Origin: Pseudomonadota bacterium
GTDB lineage: Bacteria > Pseudomonadota > Alphaproteobacteria > Rhizobiales > Hyphomicrobiaceae
NCBI GenBank assembly: GCA_003242645.1
Contig: QGVC01000130.1
Coordinates: forward strand, 1 to 8,851
Direction of reading: 5' to 3'
DNA: 8,851 bases
In this document: piece by piece, positions 1 through 6,348 of the stretch
Position numbering within the stretch: position 1 is the stretch's first letter
How the letters are laid out: every line of letters starts with the position of its first letter
Translations under genes and position numbers: made by a program
The notes under the pieces: model-generated
Database searches by the model: none
Told to the model about the DNA's origin: nothing
The model's input: only the letters and a program-made list of their open reading frames with translations

Positions 1-312
1 TTTTTCCTTCAATTACCAATTTTCCTTGGGGTTCTTCCCCCCCCCTTTCTCCATCTTATCATCCCTGGTTCGACGACCAAACTCGCGCCAACTGGGTTTG
101 CGCCACTCGCCATTGGATTGGCTCTGACGCTGATCCATCTGATCAGCATCCCGGTCACCAATACGTCGGTAAATCCTGCGCGCAGCACCGGCACGGCACT
201 TTTCCAGGGTGGCTGGGCGATTCAGCAGCTGTGGGTTTTCTGGCTTGTGCCTTTGATCGGCGGCGTTGTCGGCGGACTGATCCACCGCGCGCTGTTTGAA
301 GAGCACGAGTGA
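1..312 (+). CDS. aqpZ: Aquaporin Z, C-terminal part (5' truncated by the window edge)
   Basis: AqpZ is a tetrameric inner-membrane water channel. Seen here: from base 91 onward the frame reads as the end of an AqpZ, with the segment [15 protein letters not shown], then the second pore motif NPAR (codons at 172-183, in the context [11 protein letters not shown]), then a last hydrophobic helix and a short tail ending in EEHE. The asparagine-proline-alanine box and its following arginine, which helps form the selectivity filter, are intact. The frame stays open to base 1, but codons 1-30 read unlike an aquaporin (LPPPF where a helix is expected) and contain a run of nine C, so the first ~90 bases are probably erroneous. 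The gene converges on the ABC transporter gene, with 49 bases between the stop codons. The family is certain; the 5' part is not reliable. Confidence 0.9.
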   Translation, partial: FFLQLPIFLGVLPPPFLHLIIPGSTTKLAPTGFAPLAIGLALTLIHLISIPVTNTSVNPARSTGTALFQGGWAIQQLWVFWLVPLIGGVVGGLIHRALFEEHE

Positions 313-342
313 AGTTTCACCGCAGTCATTCGGCACGATTGG

Positions 343-378
343 CAGAGCCGGGGTGGTCTCTTCAGACGGCCGGCTCTG
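343..378. terminator. Possible weak convergent hairpin between aqpZ and the ABC transporter gene
   Basis: A perfect 9-bp inverted repeat, CAGAGCCGG (343-351) and CCGGCTCTG (370-378), encloses an 18-base loop that contains the stop codon of the minus-strand gene. It could serve both convergent genes, but no T run follows on either strand, so it is not a classical intrinsic terminator and may act only by stabilising 3' ends. Confidence 0.25.
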
Positions 379-2281
379 ATGCTGAGCCTAGTTCCGCCTC
401 CTCCAGCGACCGCGCCAGCTCCTCGCGCGCTTTCTCTGCTCGCAGCTGCCGGTTCCACATGCTGGCGTAGAGGCCACCCTTCGCGAGGAGCTGCGCATGC
501 GTGCCCTGCTCCACGAGGCGTCCCTTATCGAGCACCAGAATGTTGTCCGCGTGAACGATGGTCGACAGGCGGTGCGCAATGACGAGCGTCGTCCGATTGC
601 GAGACACCCGGTCGAGCGCTTCCTGGATCTCCTTCTCCGTATGGCTGTCGAGCGCGCTGGTTGCCTCGTCAAGCAGCAGGATCGGCGGCTGCTTGAGGAT
701 GGTACGGGCGATTGCAACACGCTGCTTCTCGCCGCCCGACAGCTTCAGCCCGCGCTCGCCGACCATCGTGCGGTAGCCCTGCGGAAGCTGGCGGATGAAA
801 TCATCGATCTGCGCCAGTCGCGCCGCCTCGTAGACCTCCTCGTCGGTGGCGTCCGGTCGGCCATACTTGATGTTGTAGAAGATCGTATCGTTGAAGAGCA
901 CCGTATCTTGCGGCACCACGCCGATCGCTGCACGCAAGCTCTTCTGGGTCACATCGCGGATATCCTGCCCGTCGATCGTCACCTGGCCGGCGGAGATATC
1001 GTAGAAGCGGAACAGGATACGCCCTATCGTCGACTTCCCGGCCCCGGAAGGTCCGACGATGGCCACCATGTGCCCGGCAGGCACCTCGAACGAGACATCC
1101 TTCAAAATCGGCCGATCCGGCTCATAAGAGAAATAAACATTCTCAAATCGGATCGTCCCGCGATCCACCTTGAGGGGCTTCGCACCTGGCTTGTCAACGA
1201 TCTCCGGATGCTCGTTGAGCAATGAGAACATGTTTTCCAGATCGACGAGACCCTGTTTGATCTCGCGATACACCATGCCCATGAAGTTCAGCGGCATGTA
1301 GAGCTGGATCAGAATCGTGTTGACCAGCACGAGGTCGCCGACCGTGTTCTCGCCGGCTAAGATTCCGCGTGCGGTGAGCAGCATCACCGCCGTCATGCCC
1401 AACGAGAAGATCAGCGATTGGCCTGAGTTGAGCACGCCCAGCGAGTAGTACGTCCGCACTGCGGCGTTCTCGTATCTCGCCATCGAAGCGTCGAACCGGC
1501 GCGATTCGAGCTCCTCGTTGCCGAAGTACTTGACCGTCTCGAAGTTGAGCAGGCTGTCGATGGCCTTCGTGTTGGCCTCGGTATCGCTGTCGTTCATCTC
1601 CCGCCGGATCGCGATCCGCCATTCGCTAGCCGCGAACGTGAACCACATGTACGCGGCGACGGTGATCAGGATGATCAGCACATAGATGATGTCGAAGTAG
1701 TACAGCAGCACGCCGCAGATGAGCAGTAGCTCAAGCGCGGTGGGCACGACGTTGAGAATGCCCATCCGGATGATGAGCTCTATTGCGCGCGTCGCGCGCT
1801 CGATGACACGGCTCAAGCCACCCGTGCGCCGCTCGAGGTGAAAGCGCAGCGAGAGGCGGTGGAGATGCTGGAAGGTGCGGTTGTTGAGCTCACGCACCGC
1901 ATGCTGGCCCACCCTCGTGAAGAACACGTCCCGGATCTGGTTCAAGACGAGCATCAGGACGCGCGAGGCGCCGTAGGCAACGATCAACGCCCCTGCGACG
2001 AGCCCGACTCCCTGCTCGAGGCTCAGACCCGGCGTGCTCGAGGCAAGCAGATCAGTGGCCTCCTTGAAGAAGATGGGGACTGCGATCGTCACCACCTTCG
2101 CCAGAACGAGAACGGCGAAGGCCAGCACCACCCTCAGGCGCAGGTCTGGCCGCCCCTTCGGCCATACGTAGGGCAGCAATCCCCGGAGCACTGTCCAATG
2201 GTCCGCGTGACCCTCTGACGCCCACGCATTTCCTTCCCGCTTGAGCGGCTCTTCCGCCTTGATCGACTGCTGAATTGCCAT
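362..2281 (-). CDS. Atm1/ABCB7-type ABC half-transporter (permease fused to ATPase)
   Basis: This 639-residue protein has the full half-transporter layout: a transmembrane domain (about residues 30-345) with about six helices, then a nucleotide-binding domain. Visible ATPase motifs are Walker A GPSGAGKST (410-418), Q-loop Gln458, signature LSGGE (514-518), Walker B ILLLDE (534-539), D-loop SALD (542-545) and switch His570. Atm1-family marks are RRTGGLSRVIERATR (151-165), a WRxxxRR block (221-227) and LNSGQ (284-288). By motif alignment, Arg222, Arg226, Asn285 and Gln288 match residues that bind glutathione in the characterised bacterial Atm1 and yeast Atm1. The protein should dimerise in the inner membrane and export glutathione-linked compounds (metal- or persulfide-glutathione); the substrate is inference. 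The ATG has only a weak purine-rich ribosome site. It lies divergent from the LOG gene across a long spacer. MsbA-like lipid export is unlikely given the Atm1 marks. Confidence 0.93.
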   Translation of the reverse strand: MAIQQSIKAEEPLKREGNAWASEGHADHWTVLRGLLPYVWPKGRPDLRLRVVLAFAVLVLAKVVTIAVPIFFKEATDLLASSTPGLSLEQGVGLVAGALIVAYGASRVLMLVLNQIRDVFFTRVGQHAVRELNNRTFQHLHRLSLRFHLERRTGGLSRVIERATRAIELIIRMGILNVVPTALELLLICGVLLYYFDIIYVLIILITVAAYMWFTFAASEWRIAIRREMNDSDTEANTKAIDSLLNFETVKYFGNEELESRRFDASMARYENAAVRTYYSLGVLNSGQSLIFSLGMTAVMLLTARGILAGENTVGDLVLVNTILIQLYMPLNFMGMVYREIKQGLVDLENMFSLLNEHPEIVDKPGAKPLKVDRGTIRFENVYFSYEPDRPILKDVSFEVPAGHMVAIVGPSGAGKSTIGRILFRFYDISAGQVTIDGQDIRDVTQKSLRAAIGVVPQDTVLFNDTIFYNIKYGRPDATDEEVYEAARLAQIDDFIRQLPQGYRTMVGERGLKLSGGEKQRVAIARTILKQPPILLLDEATSALDSHTEKEIQEALDRVSRNRTTLVIAHRLSTIVHADNILVLDKGRLVEQGTHAQLLAKGGLYASMWNRQLRAEKAREELARSLEEAELGSASEPAV

Positions 2282-2497
2282 GCGTCTTCTCTTTTCGCCC
2301 TGGAGCAGCCTTCGCCGAACGGCTCAACGCCCAACGGACCGCACGCTCGGGGGGTGCCCCTGGGCTCTGCCCAGCAAGATTCCGGGCGTCAAAGCGGCGG
2401 CCGGGACGGCCGCCAGACAGATGCTGGCTCGCCCCGGCCGCCAAACCCGGGAGGTCATTGTCTCACGCGTCATATACGATCGCCGAGGCCAAATGAC

Positions 2498-2516
2498 GAC
2501 CCCGATCTCCGGGGTC
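2498..2516 (+). other. GC-rich stem-loop in the leader of the LOG gene
   Basis: A perfect 7-bp stem GACCCCG/CGGGGTC closes a five-base loop, ATCTC. It is followed by TTGTGG rather than a T run, so it is not a standard terminator. It lies inside an 11-codon open frame with a short ribosome-site-like GAGG. If transcription of the downstream gene starts further left, this could be a leader RNA element. That is inference. Confidence 0.3.
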
Positions 2517-2786
2517 TTGTGGCTGTAGCTCCGGCCAAGCTGGACAGGGGCCGGTCGGGTAGACCTTCTCAGTTCCCGTCACCAGACCGGGCTAACCCCG
2601 CCGGGGGCCATTGGAAGCTCCCCTCCGCCCGGGGTCTCGGTTGCGCCTGCTGGATCACACAGGGCAAATTGGCTGATTACCACGCCGTAATTCGGTCCGG
2701 CGCGACCCTTACGGTTTGGGGTCACGAGCACAATATTTACCGGGGTGACGCTTCGGCGCTACGGTGAGGAAACCAAAAACAACAAC

Positions 2787-2793
2787 AAAGGAA
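2787..2793 (+). promoter_or_regulatory. Ribosome binding site that fixes the LOG start
   Basis: AAAGGAA ends five bases before the ATG at 2799. This favours that ATG over an in-frame GTG at 2745, which would add 18 unlikely residues rich in Asn and Lys and has no good ribosome site. Confidence 0.8.
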
Positions 2794-2798
2794 CTTCA

Positions 2799-3425
2799 AT
2801 GCAGAAGACTGTCAGCCGCGGCCCAACTGGCGGAGTTCGGAATATCTGTGTCTACTGTGGATCCGGTCTCGGCAATAAGCCCGTATACGCAGAAGCGGCC
2901 CGAATTCTGGGACGCTCCATTGCCGAGCATGGTTTGGGACTGGTCTATGGCGGCGGCAGCTTGGGACTTATGGGTGAACTGGCTCGTGCAACGCTGAAAG
3001 CAGGAGGCCGAGTGACGGGAATCATCCCTGCCTTCTTGTCGGAGCGCGAGCAGATGCTGCACGACGTCGATGAGCTGGTCGTCACGGAGGACATGCACCA
3101 GCGCAAGATGCTCATGTTCCAGAAGTCCGATGCCTTCGTGGCGCTTCCTGGAGGCATTGGCACGCTGGAGGAGTTGGTTGAGCAGCTCACCTGGTCCCAG
3201 CTCGGTCAGCATGAGAAGCCTGTCATTCTCGCCAACATCGCCGGCTTCTGGACCCCATTCTTGACGCTCCTGGACCACATGCGGGCCGACGCGTTCATCC
3301 GGAAAGACCTCGAGGTGAGATACCTCATCGTCGATCGTGCGGAGGACATCGTGCCCACGGTCCTCAAAACGGCGCCCGGAGAGCCGCGGCTGACGGGAGA
3401 TGCCGAGCTCATCTCCCGTATGTGA
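2799..3425 (+). CDS. LOG-family protein (TIGR00730), likely nucleoside 5'-monophosphate phosphoribohydrolase
   Basis: LOG enzymes cleave the ribose 5-phosphate from (cytokinin or purine) nucleoside monophosphates to release the free base; they are cytosolic dimers with a Rossmann-like fold. The 208-residue product has the usual length of the short class. Visible motifs are CVYCGSGLG near the N-terminus (18-26), the nucleotide loop GGGSLGLMG (51-59), QRKMLM (101-106) and the signature PGGIGTLEE (117-125). Arg102 and Glu125 occupy the expected catalytic positions, so the enzyme should be active. The start at 2799 is chosen for its strong ribosome site. The gene appears to stand alone, ahead of a clear terminator and after a long structured spacer. 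Bacterial members are often annotated as 'lysine decarboxylase' in error; nothing here supports that activity. The physiological substrate, whether a true cytokinin or general AMP-type nucleotides, cannot be told from sequence. Confidence 0.92.
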   Translation: MQKTVSRGPTGGVRNICVYCGSGLGNKPVYAEAARILGRSIAEHGLGLVYGGGSLGLMGELARATLKAGGRVTGIIPAFLSEREQMLHDVDELVVTEDMHQRKMLMFQKSDAFVALPGGIGTLEELVEQLTWSQLGQHEKPVILANIAGFWTPFLTLLDHMRADAFIRKDLEVRYLIVDRAEDIVPTVLKTAPGEPRLTGDAELISRM

Positions 3426-3443
3426 GCGAGATCTCCTCGGATC

Positions 3444-3472
3444 AGCACGGTGCCCTCGGGGCCCGTGCTTTT
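3444..3472 (+). terminator. Intrinsic terminator of the LOG gene
   Basis: AGCACGG (3444-3450), a bulged T, and GCCC (3452-3455) pair with GGGC (3459-3462) and CCGTGCT (3463-3469) around a three-base loop. This gives an 11-bp GC-rich stem, ending in a run of four T (3469-3472). It begins 18 bases after the stop codon. Confidence 0.85.
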
Positions 3473-3550
3473 CCGTCTACCCGCCACGCGTACTTTTGCG
3501 TTAGACCGTTAACCGGACGGCAGCCCACCTGAAGGCGACGGTACAAGCCC

Positions 3551-4519
3551 TTGTACAGCTTACTCGATGAGAAGACCCGGCGGGCGCACAAGCTGCGCAA
3601 CAGCTTGCATTCCGTGCTTCTGCTGCTCGGCCTCGGCGTCGTGCTGAGCCTTTCCGCCATGCTGGTCTGGGGGCCGTCGGGCGTGATCTGGGCCTTGCTG
3701 GCCGTGGCAATCCTCGTCTTCTTCGCGCCGCGAGTTCCCCCGGAGGCTGTGATGCGTATGTATCGCGCCACCGAGGTCCACCCCCGTGCGGCTGGCCAGG
3801 TCGGGCGGGTTCTCCAGATCCTCTCGGAGCGCGCGGGCCTCCAGAGGCTTCCGCGCCTCTTCGTGATCCCGAGCTCCACGCTGAATGCTTTCGCAACGGG
3901 AAGCCCCGATAATGCAAGCATCGCGGTCACGGCAGGGCTTCTGCGGACGCTGAACTTGCGCGAGCTTGCGGGCGTGCTGGCGCACGAGGTCAGCCACATC
4001 CGCAACAACGACCTCTGGGTGATGGGACTGGCAGATGCCATGAGCCGCTTCACGCAGGCGCTCTCTACGTTGGCCGTGATGCTGGCGAGCTTCAACATCA
4101 TGGGCATGCTCGTAGGCGTCACGTTCGTGTCCTGGTGGGCGATCCTTGTTCTCTATCTGGCACCGCTCGTCTCAAGCCTGTTGCAGCTCGGGCTGTCGCG
4201 CGCTCGCGAGTACGATGCGGACCTTGAGGGCGCCATGCTGACCGGTGACCCGCAAGGGCTCATTTCGGCGCTGGCCAAGCTCGAGCGCTACACCGGCCGT
4301 TTCTGGGAGGACCTGATGTTTCCGGTTCCGGGGCGTCGAGTGCCGCAGCCCTCCTTGCTGCGCTCGCATCCCAGTACCGAGGATAGGATCGCCCGCCTGC
4401 GGGAGCTCGAGCGCAAACCGACCTTGCCCCCGATCATCATCGAGGAAGAGCCGCTTGTCGGCCCGTGGCCGACCGTGGTTGTCGGACCTCGATTTCGCTG
4501 GCCGGGGATCTGGTACTGA
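3551..4519 (+). CDS. HtpX-like M48 family zinc metalloprotease, membrane bound
   Basis: The 322-residue product is a peptidase M48 protein of the HtpX type, an inner-membrane protease that degrades damaged or misfolded membrane proteins with a cytosol-facing active site. Seen: two N-terminal hydrophobic segments (about 20-40 and 43-60), the zinc motif HEVSH (145-149) with catalytic Glu146, two more hydrophobic segments (about 170-190 and 193-214), the third-ligand motif SRAREYDAD (216-224, ligand Glu220), and the family's HPSTEDRI (273-280). A proline-rich tail (residues 290-322) ends in Trp-Tyr. The start is a TTG: an in-frame stop at 3530-3532 leaves no ATG before residue 37, which lies inside the first membrane helix, and the conserved-looking LLDEKTRRAHKLRN would be lost from it. 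The nearest ribosome site, GAAGG at 3531-3535, is rather far (15 bases), so translation may be weak. It probably forms an operon with the next gene. Whether it is the orthologue of E. coli HtpX is unsure. Confidence 0.9.
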   Translation: MYSLLDEKTRRAHKLRNSLHSVLLLLGLGVVLSLSAMLVWGPSGVIWALLAVAILVFFAPRVPPEAVMRMYRATEVHPRAAGQVGRVLQILSERAGLQRLPRLFVIPSSTLNAFATGSPDNASIAVTAGLLRTLNLRELAGVLAHEVSHIRNNDLWVMGLADAMSRFTQALSTLAVMLASFNIMGMLVGVTFVSWWAILVLYLAPLVSSLLQLGLSRAREYDADLEGAMLTGDPQGLISALAKLERYTGRFWEDLMFPVPGRRVPQPSLLRSHPSTEDRIARLRELERKPTLPPIIIEEEPLVGPWPTVVVGPRFRWPGIWY

Positions 4520-4525
4520 AGGGCT

Positions 4526-5506
4526 ATGTCTGAAAGCCTGCACGACCGTCGAAAAGAAGGCACAATCGATACAGCGAGCCAGGCGCGGGACCTCGCGACT
4601 AGGATCCGTGCCCAGGAGCGGCGGGCTGTTGCCCGCGCTCTGACTGAGGCCGAGCGGCAATCTCCTTTGGCTGCTGAGCTCCTGAGCGAGTTGAAACAGC
4701 ATGTCGGCCGGGCGCTCGTCATCGGCTTCACCGGGCCGCCTGGAGCCGGCAAGTCGACGCTGGTCGACGCTTACGTGCGGGAGGTGAGGCGCAGGGGCCT
4801 TACCGCTGGCGTCATCGCGGTCGATCCGTCCAGCCCTGTATCAGGCGGCGCCATCCTCGGTGACCGCGTGCGGATGACGGCGGGGTTGGAGGACGAAGGC
4901 GTTTTCGTTCGATCTTTGGCATCACGTGGCCACTTGGGCGGCCTCTCGCCGGCGGCCGTGCGGATGATCGATATCTTGGATGCCGCCGGCTATGACCGCA
5001 TCCTCATCGAGACGGTCGGCACCGGGCAGTCGGAGATCGATATCGCCCAGGTGACGGATGTCCGCATCGTCATTTCCGCCCCGGGTCTGGGCGATGAAAT
5101 CCAGGCCATGAAGTCAGGGCTGCTCGAGATCGCGGACATCCTTGTCGTCAACAAGGCCGATCGGGAGGGTGCCAACATCACGTTTCAGCAGCTCAAGTCC
5201 GCCCTCGCCATGCGGTCCGGGGTGCGCACGCAAACGCCGGTCTTGAAGACGACGGCCCTCACGGGAGATGGCGTGCCCGCTCTTGTGGACGCCGTAGAGG
5301 AGATCGGTGAGAGCCGGTTACGCCTTGGAGCGCAAATACGCCGTCGAATGCGGGCAAGATACTTGATTGCCCGGGCTGCTGCTGAGCTCGTCGAAGCGGA
5401 AATCCGCCAGTCTGAAGCCCAGCACCTGGATGAGCTCGCCGACGCGCTGCTCGAAGGCAAGCTCTCAGCTGCTGAAGCTGCGGGCCGCCTGCTCTCCAGG
5501 CGCTGA
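4526..5506 (+). CDS. meaB: MeaB/ArgK-type P-loop GTPase (cobalamin mutase chaperone family)
   Basis: MeaB proteins (human MMAA) are G3E-class GTPases that gate cofactor loading and protect adenosylcobalamin-dependent mutases such as methylmalonyl-CoA mutase; the old name ArgK/LAO transport ATPase is misleading. The 326-residue product has the usual length. Motifs: Walker A GPPGAGKST (70-78), DPSSPVSGGAILGDRVRM (100-117), the switch II block ETVGTGQSE (162-170), APGLGDEIQAMKSG (185-198), the guanine-specificity motif NKAD (209-212) and a G5-like TTALTGDG (242-249). The C-terminal part is helical and charged, as expected for the dimerisation arm. The ATG lies six bases after the protease stop codon, and its purine-rich site (GAAGGG, 4518-4523) overlaps that stop, so translational coupling is likely. 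No mutase gene is in the window, so the partner enzyme is unknown. A catabolic or ethylmalonyl-CoA-pathway mutase elsewhere in the genome is the natural guess. Confidence 0.9.
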   Translation: MSESLHDRRKEGTIDTASQARDLATRIRAQERRAVARALTEAERQSPLAAELLSELKQHVGRALVIGFTGPPGAGKSTLVDAYVREVRRRGLTAGVIAVDPSSPVSGGAILGDRVRMTAGLEDEGVFVRSLASRGHLGGLSPAAVRMIDILDAAGYDRILIETVGTGQSEIDIAQVTDVRIVISAPGLGDEIQAMKSGLLEIADILVVNKADREGANITFQQLKSALAMRSGVRTQTPVLKTTALTGDGVPALVDAVEEIGESRLRLGAQIRRRMRARYLIARAAAELVEAEIRQSEAQHLDELADALLEGKLSAAEAAGRLLSRR

Positions 5507-5580
5507 CGCTCCACCGTCTTACCGGAGCTCTGAATAAGCCCCAAGCCTCGTGATCATCGGCTCTGTCGGAGACCAGGCAG

Positions 5581-5605
5581 GGAACCAATGGTCTAGCCCT
5601 CTGTT
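5581..5605 (+). promoter_or_regulatory. Candidate EcfG-type general stress response promoter
   Basis: GGAAC at 5581-5585 and GTT at 5603-5605 are separated by 17 bases, matching the alphaproteobacterial EcfG consensus GGAAC-N16/17-(C)GTT except that the weakly conserved C before GTT is T. It stands in the 231-base gap after the MeaB gene and about 130 bases before the start codon of a stress-type operon, in the right orientation. A chance match of this quality in the gap is roughly a one-percent event by simple base counting. Known: many EcfG-regulon genes in rhizobia encode such small membrane stress proteins. Confidence 0.7.
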
Positions 5606-5723
5606 TCCCTTGAGAGCGCCACGCAACGGAGCCTGGGCGCCCCGATCTACACATCCACGCGCGTTGGCTCCTTCGCGACGACCTTGCCCTACGAGGCGAA
5701 GCCCGCGGCGCAAAGCCATCGAA

Positions 5724-5728
5724 TGGAG
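5724..5728 (+). promoter_or_regulatory. Ribosome binding site that decides the start at 5738
   Basis: TGGAG lies nine bases before the ATG at 5738. It overlaps an earlier in-frame ATG at 5723 that has no ribosome site of its own. A still earlier TTG at 5684 is also open, but would add an unlikely N-terminus. Confidence 0.6.
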
Positions 5729-5737
5729 TACCGACCA

Positions 5738-6343
5738 ATGACGAACGAACCCGGCAGACATGAGCAAGGGTCGACAGACGACGTGGGCGAGGTGAAAGAA
5801 CGGCTCCAGCGCGAGGCTGAGGCGGCGCGGGGGTCACTTCAGCGCGCTGGTGAGAACGTGCAGCGTCAAGCGAGTGAAGTCACTTCCGATCTGCAGGCCC
5901 AGGCGCAGAAAATGGTCTCCGAGCAGAAGGAAATGGCGAGATCCGGCCTGATGGACATGGTCTCGGCCATCCGGACCGCTGCCGACGATCTTGAACGCCA
6001 CGAACAGCCGCAGTTCGCCAATCTCGTACGCGGCTTGGCGCGCGGGATCGAGGATTTCTCGCAATCGATCGGTCGCCGAAACTTCCAGGAGATGCTGACG
6101 GACGTGCAGCGTTTCGCTCGGGATCATCCGGCTACCTTCTTCGGAGGCGCGGTGCTGGCCGGACTTGCGATCGCCCGCTTCGCCAAGAGCTCAAGCGAGC
6201 CCCGACATGAAGCCCACGTTGGGCGGACAGCAGGCACGCGGTACCCCACGCAGCACTTCGGACAAGGCAATCAGCTCGGGGACTTCGCGCGGCAAGCGCG
6301 CGAGCGCGGCAGTGGCGTCGAAACCGGCAACATCACGAGGTGA
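5738..6343 (+). CDS. Stress-type protein with helical soluble part and membrane anchor ('nutrient deprivation-induced protein' type)
   Basis: The 201-residue product has no enzymatic motif. Residues 1-125 are charged, Gln/Glu/Arg-rich and clearly helical, likely amphipathic or coiled coil (for example VKERLQREAEAARGSLQRAG, 19-38). Next comes a short hydrophobic Gly/Ala segment, FFGGAVLAGLAIARF (134-148), introduced by RDHPAT. The tail (150-201) is polar and probably disordered. The 'charged helix, then D/E-x-P, then glycine-rich helix' plan resembles the C-terminus of YqjD/ElaB (DUF883), inner-membrane proteins of stationary-phase enterobacteria that bind ribosomes. Relatives in rhizobia are annotated as nutrient deprivation-induced proteins; I recognise the type, not a specific gene. 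It is the first gene of a three-gene operon behind the EcfG-like promoter, and its stop lies within the ribosome site of the next gene. Molecular function is unknown. A role in envelope or general stress is inference from context. Confidence 0.75.
   Translation: MTNEPGRHEQGSTDDVGEVKERLQREAEAARGSLQRAGENVQRQASEVTSDLQAQAQKMVSEQKEMARSGLMDMVSAIRTAADDLERHEQPQFANLVRGLARGIEDFSQSIGRRNFQEMLTDVQRFARDHPATFFGGAVLAGLAIARFAKSSSEPRHEAHVGRTAGTRYPTQHFGQGNQLGDFARQARERGSGVETGNITR
6337..6343 (+). promoter_or_regulatory. Ribosome binding site overlapping the upstream stop codon
   Basis: GAGGTGA contains the stop TGA (6341-6343) of the preceding gene and lies five bases before the ATG at 6349. This supports that ATG over an overlapping GTG at 6340, and implies translational coupling. 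Confidence 0.7.
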
Positions 6344-6348
6344 ACGCC

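Larger units (their letters stand above)
2282..2798. other. 517-base divergent spacer, no convincing gene, several GC hairpins
   Basis: This stretch separates the minus-strand ABC transporter gene from the plus-strand LOG gene and must hold the promoters of both. Open frames across it have low-complexity Arg/Pro/Gly composition and no recognisable domain, so I call no protein gene. It contains perfect hairpins: CTGGGC/GCCCAG (2360-2374, 3-base loop), GGCGGCC/GGCCGCC (2396-2414, 5-base loop) and GACCCCG/CGGGGTC (2498-2516, 5-base loop), plus a longer-range pair CCGGTC (2551-2556) with GACCGG (2585-2590). A tiny frame of 11 codons with a GAGG site before it (ATG 2493, stop 2526-2528) overlaps the third hairpin. 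No clear -35/-10 pair stands out. CAATAT at 2731 with TTACGG at 2709 is only a weak promoter candidate for the LOG gene. I recognise no known riboswitch family. Confidence 0.6.
5507..5737. other. Spacer between the MeaB gene and the stress operon
   Basis: This spacer contains the EcfG-like promoter (5581-5605) and two weak hairpins: GCTCC/GGAGC (5508-5528) and AGACCA/TGGTCT (5570-5594), the second overlapping the promoter's -35 element. No strong terminator follows the MeaB gene, so some read-through into the stress operon is possible. An open frame here (5550-5741) has no coding character. Confidence 0.5.

Noticed and set aside
497..1225. 242-codon plus-strand open frame
   Set aside because: It lies wholly antisense to the well-supported ABC transporter gene and has no recognisable domain; it is a GC-rich shadow frame.
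2349..2374. Possible TPP riboswitch: the string GGGGTGCCC resembles part of the THI box
   Set aside because: The invariant CTGAGA and the second conserved half (ACCC, GAACCTGATC-like) are absent downstream, so the match is only a GC-rich coincidence.
2052..2444. Minus-strand frame of 130 codons crossing the ABC transporter start
   Set aside because: It overlaps the real coding frame in another phase and extends into the spacer with low-complexity residues; no domain is seen.
2745..2798. Earlier GTG start for the LOG protein
   Set aside because: The added 18 residues (rich in Asn and Lys) are not typical, and the strong AAAGGAA site points to the ATG at 2799.
2790..2813. GGAAC at the LOG start as an EcfG promoter element
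   Set aside because: It is part of the ribosome site, the -10 would lie inside the coding sequence, and the downstream triplet is GTC rather than GTT.
3442..4122. 226-codon minus-strand open frame
   Set aside because: It is antisense to the HtpX-like gene and to the LOG terminator; its composition is Arg/Ser-rich with no motif.
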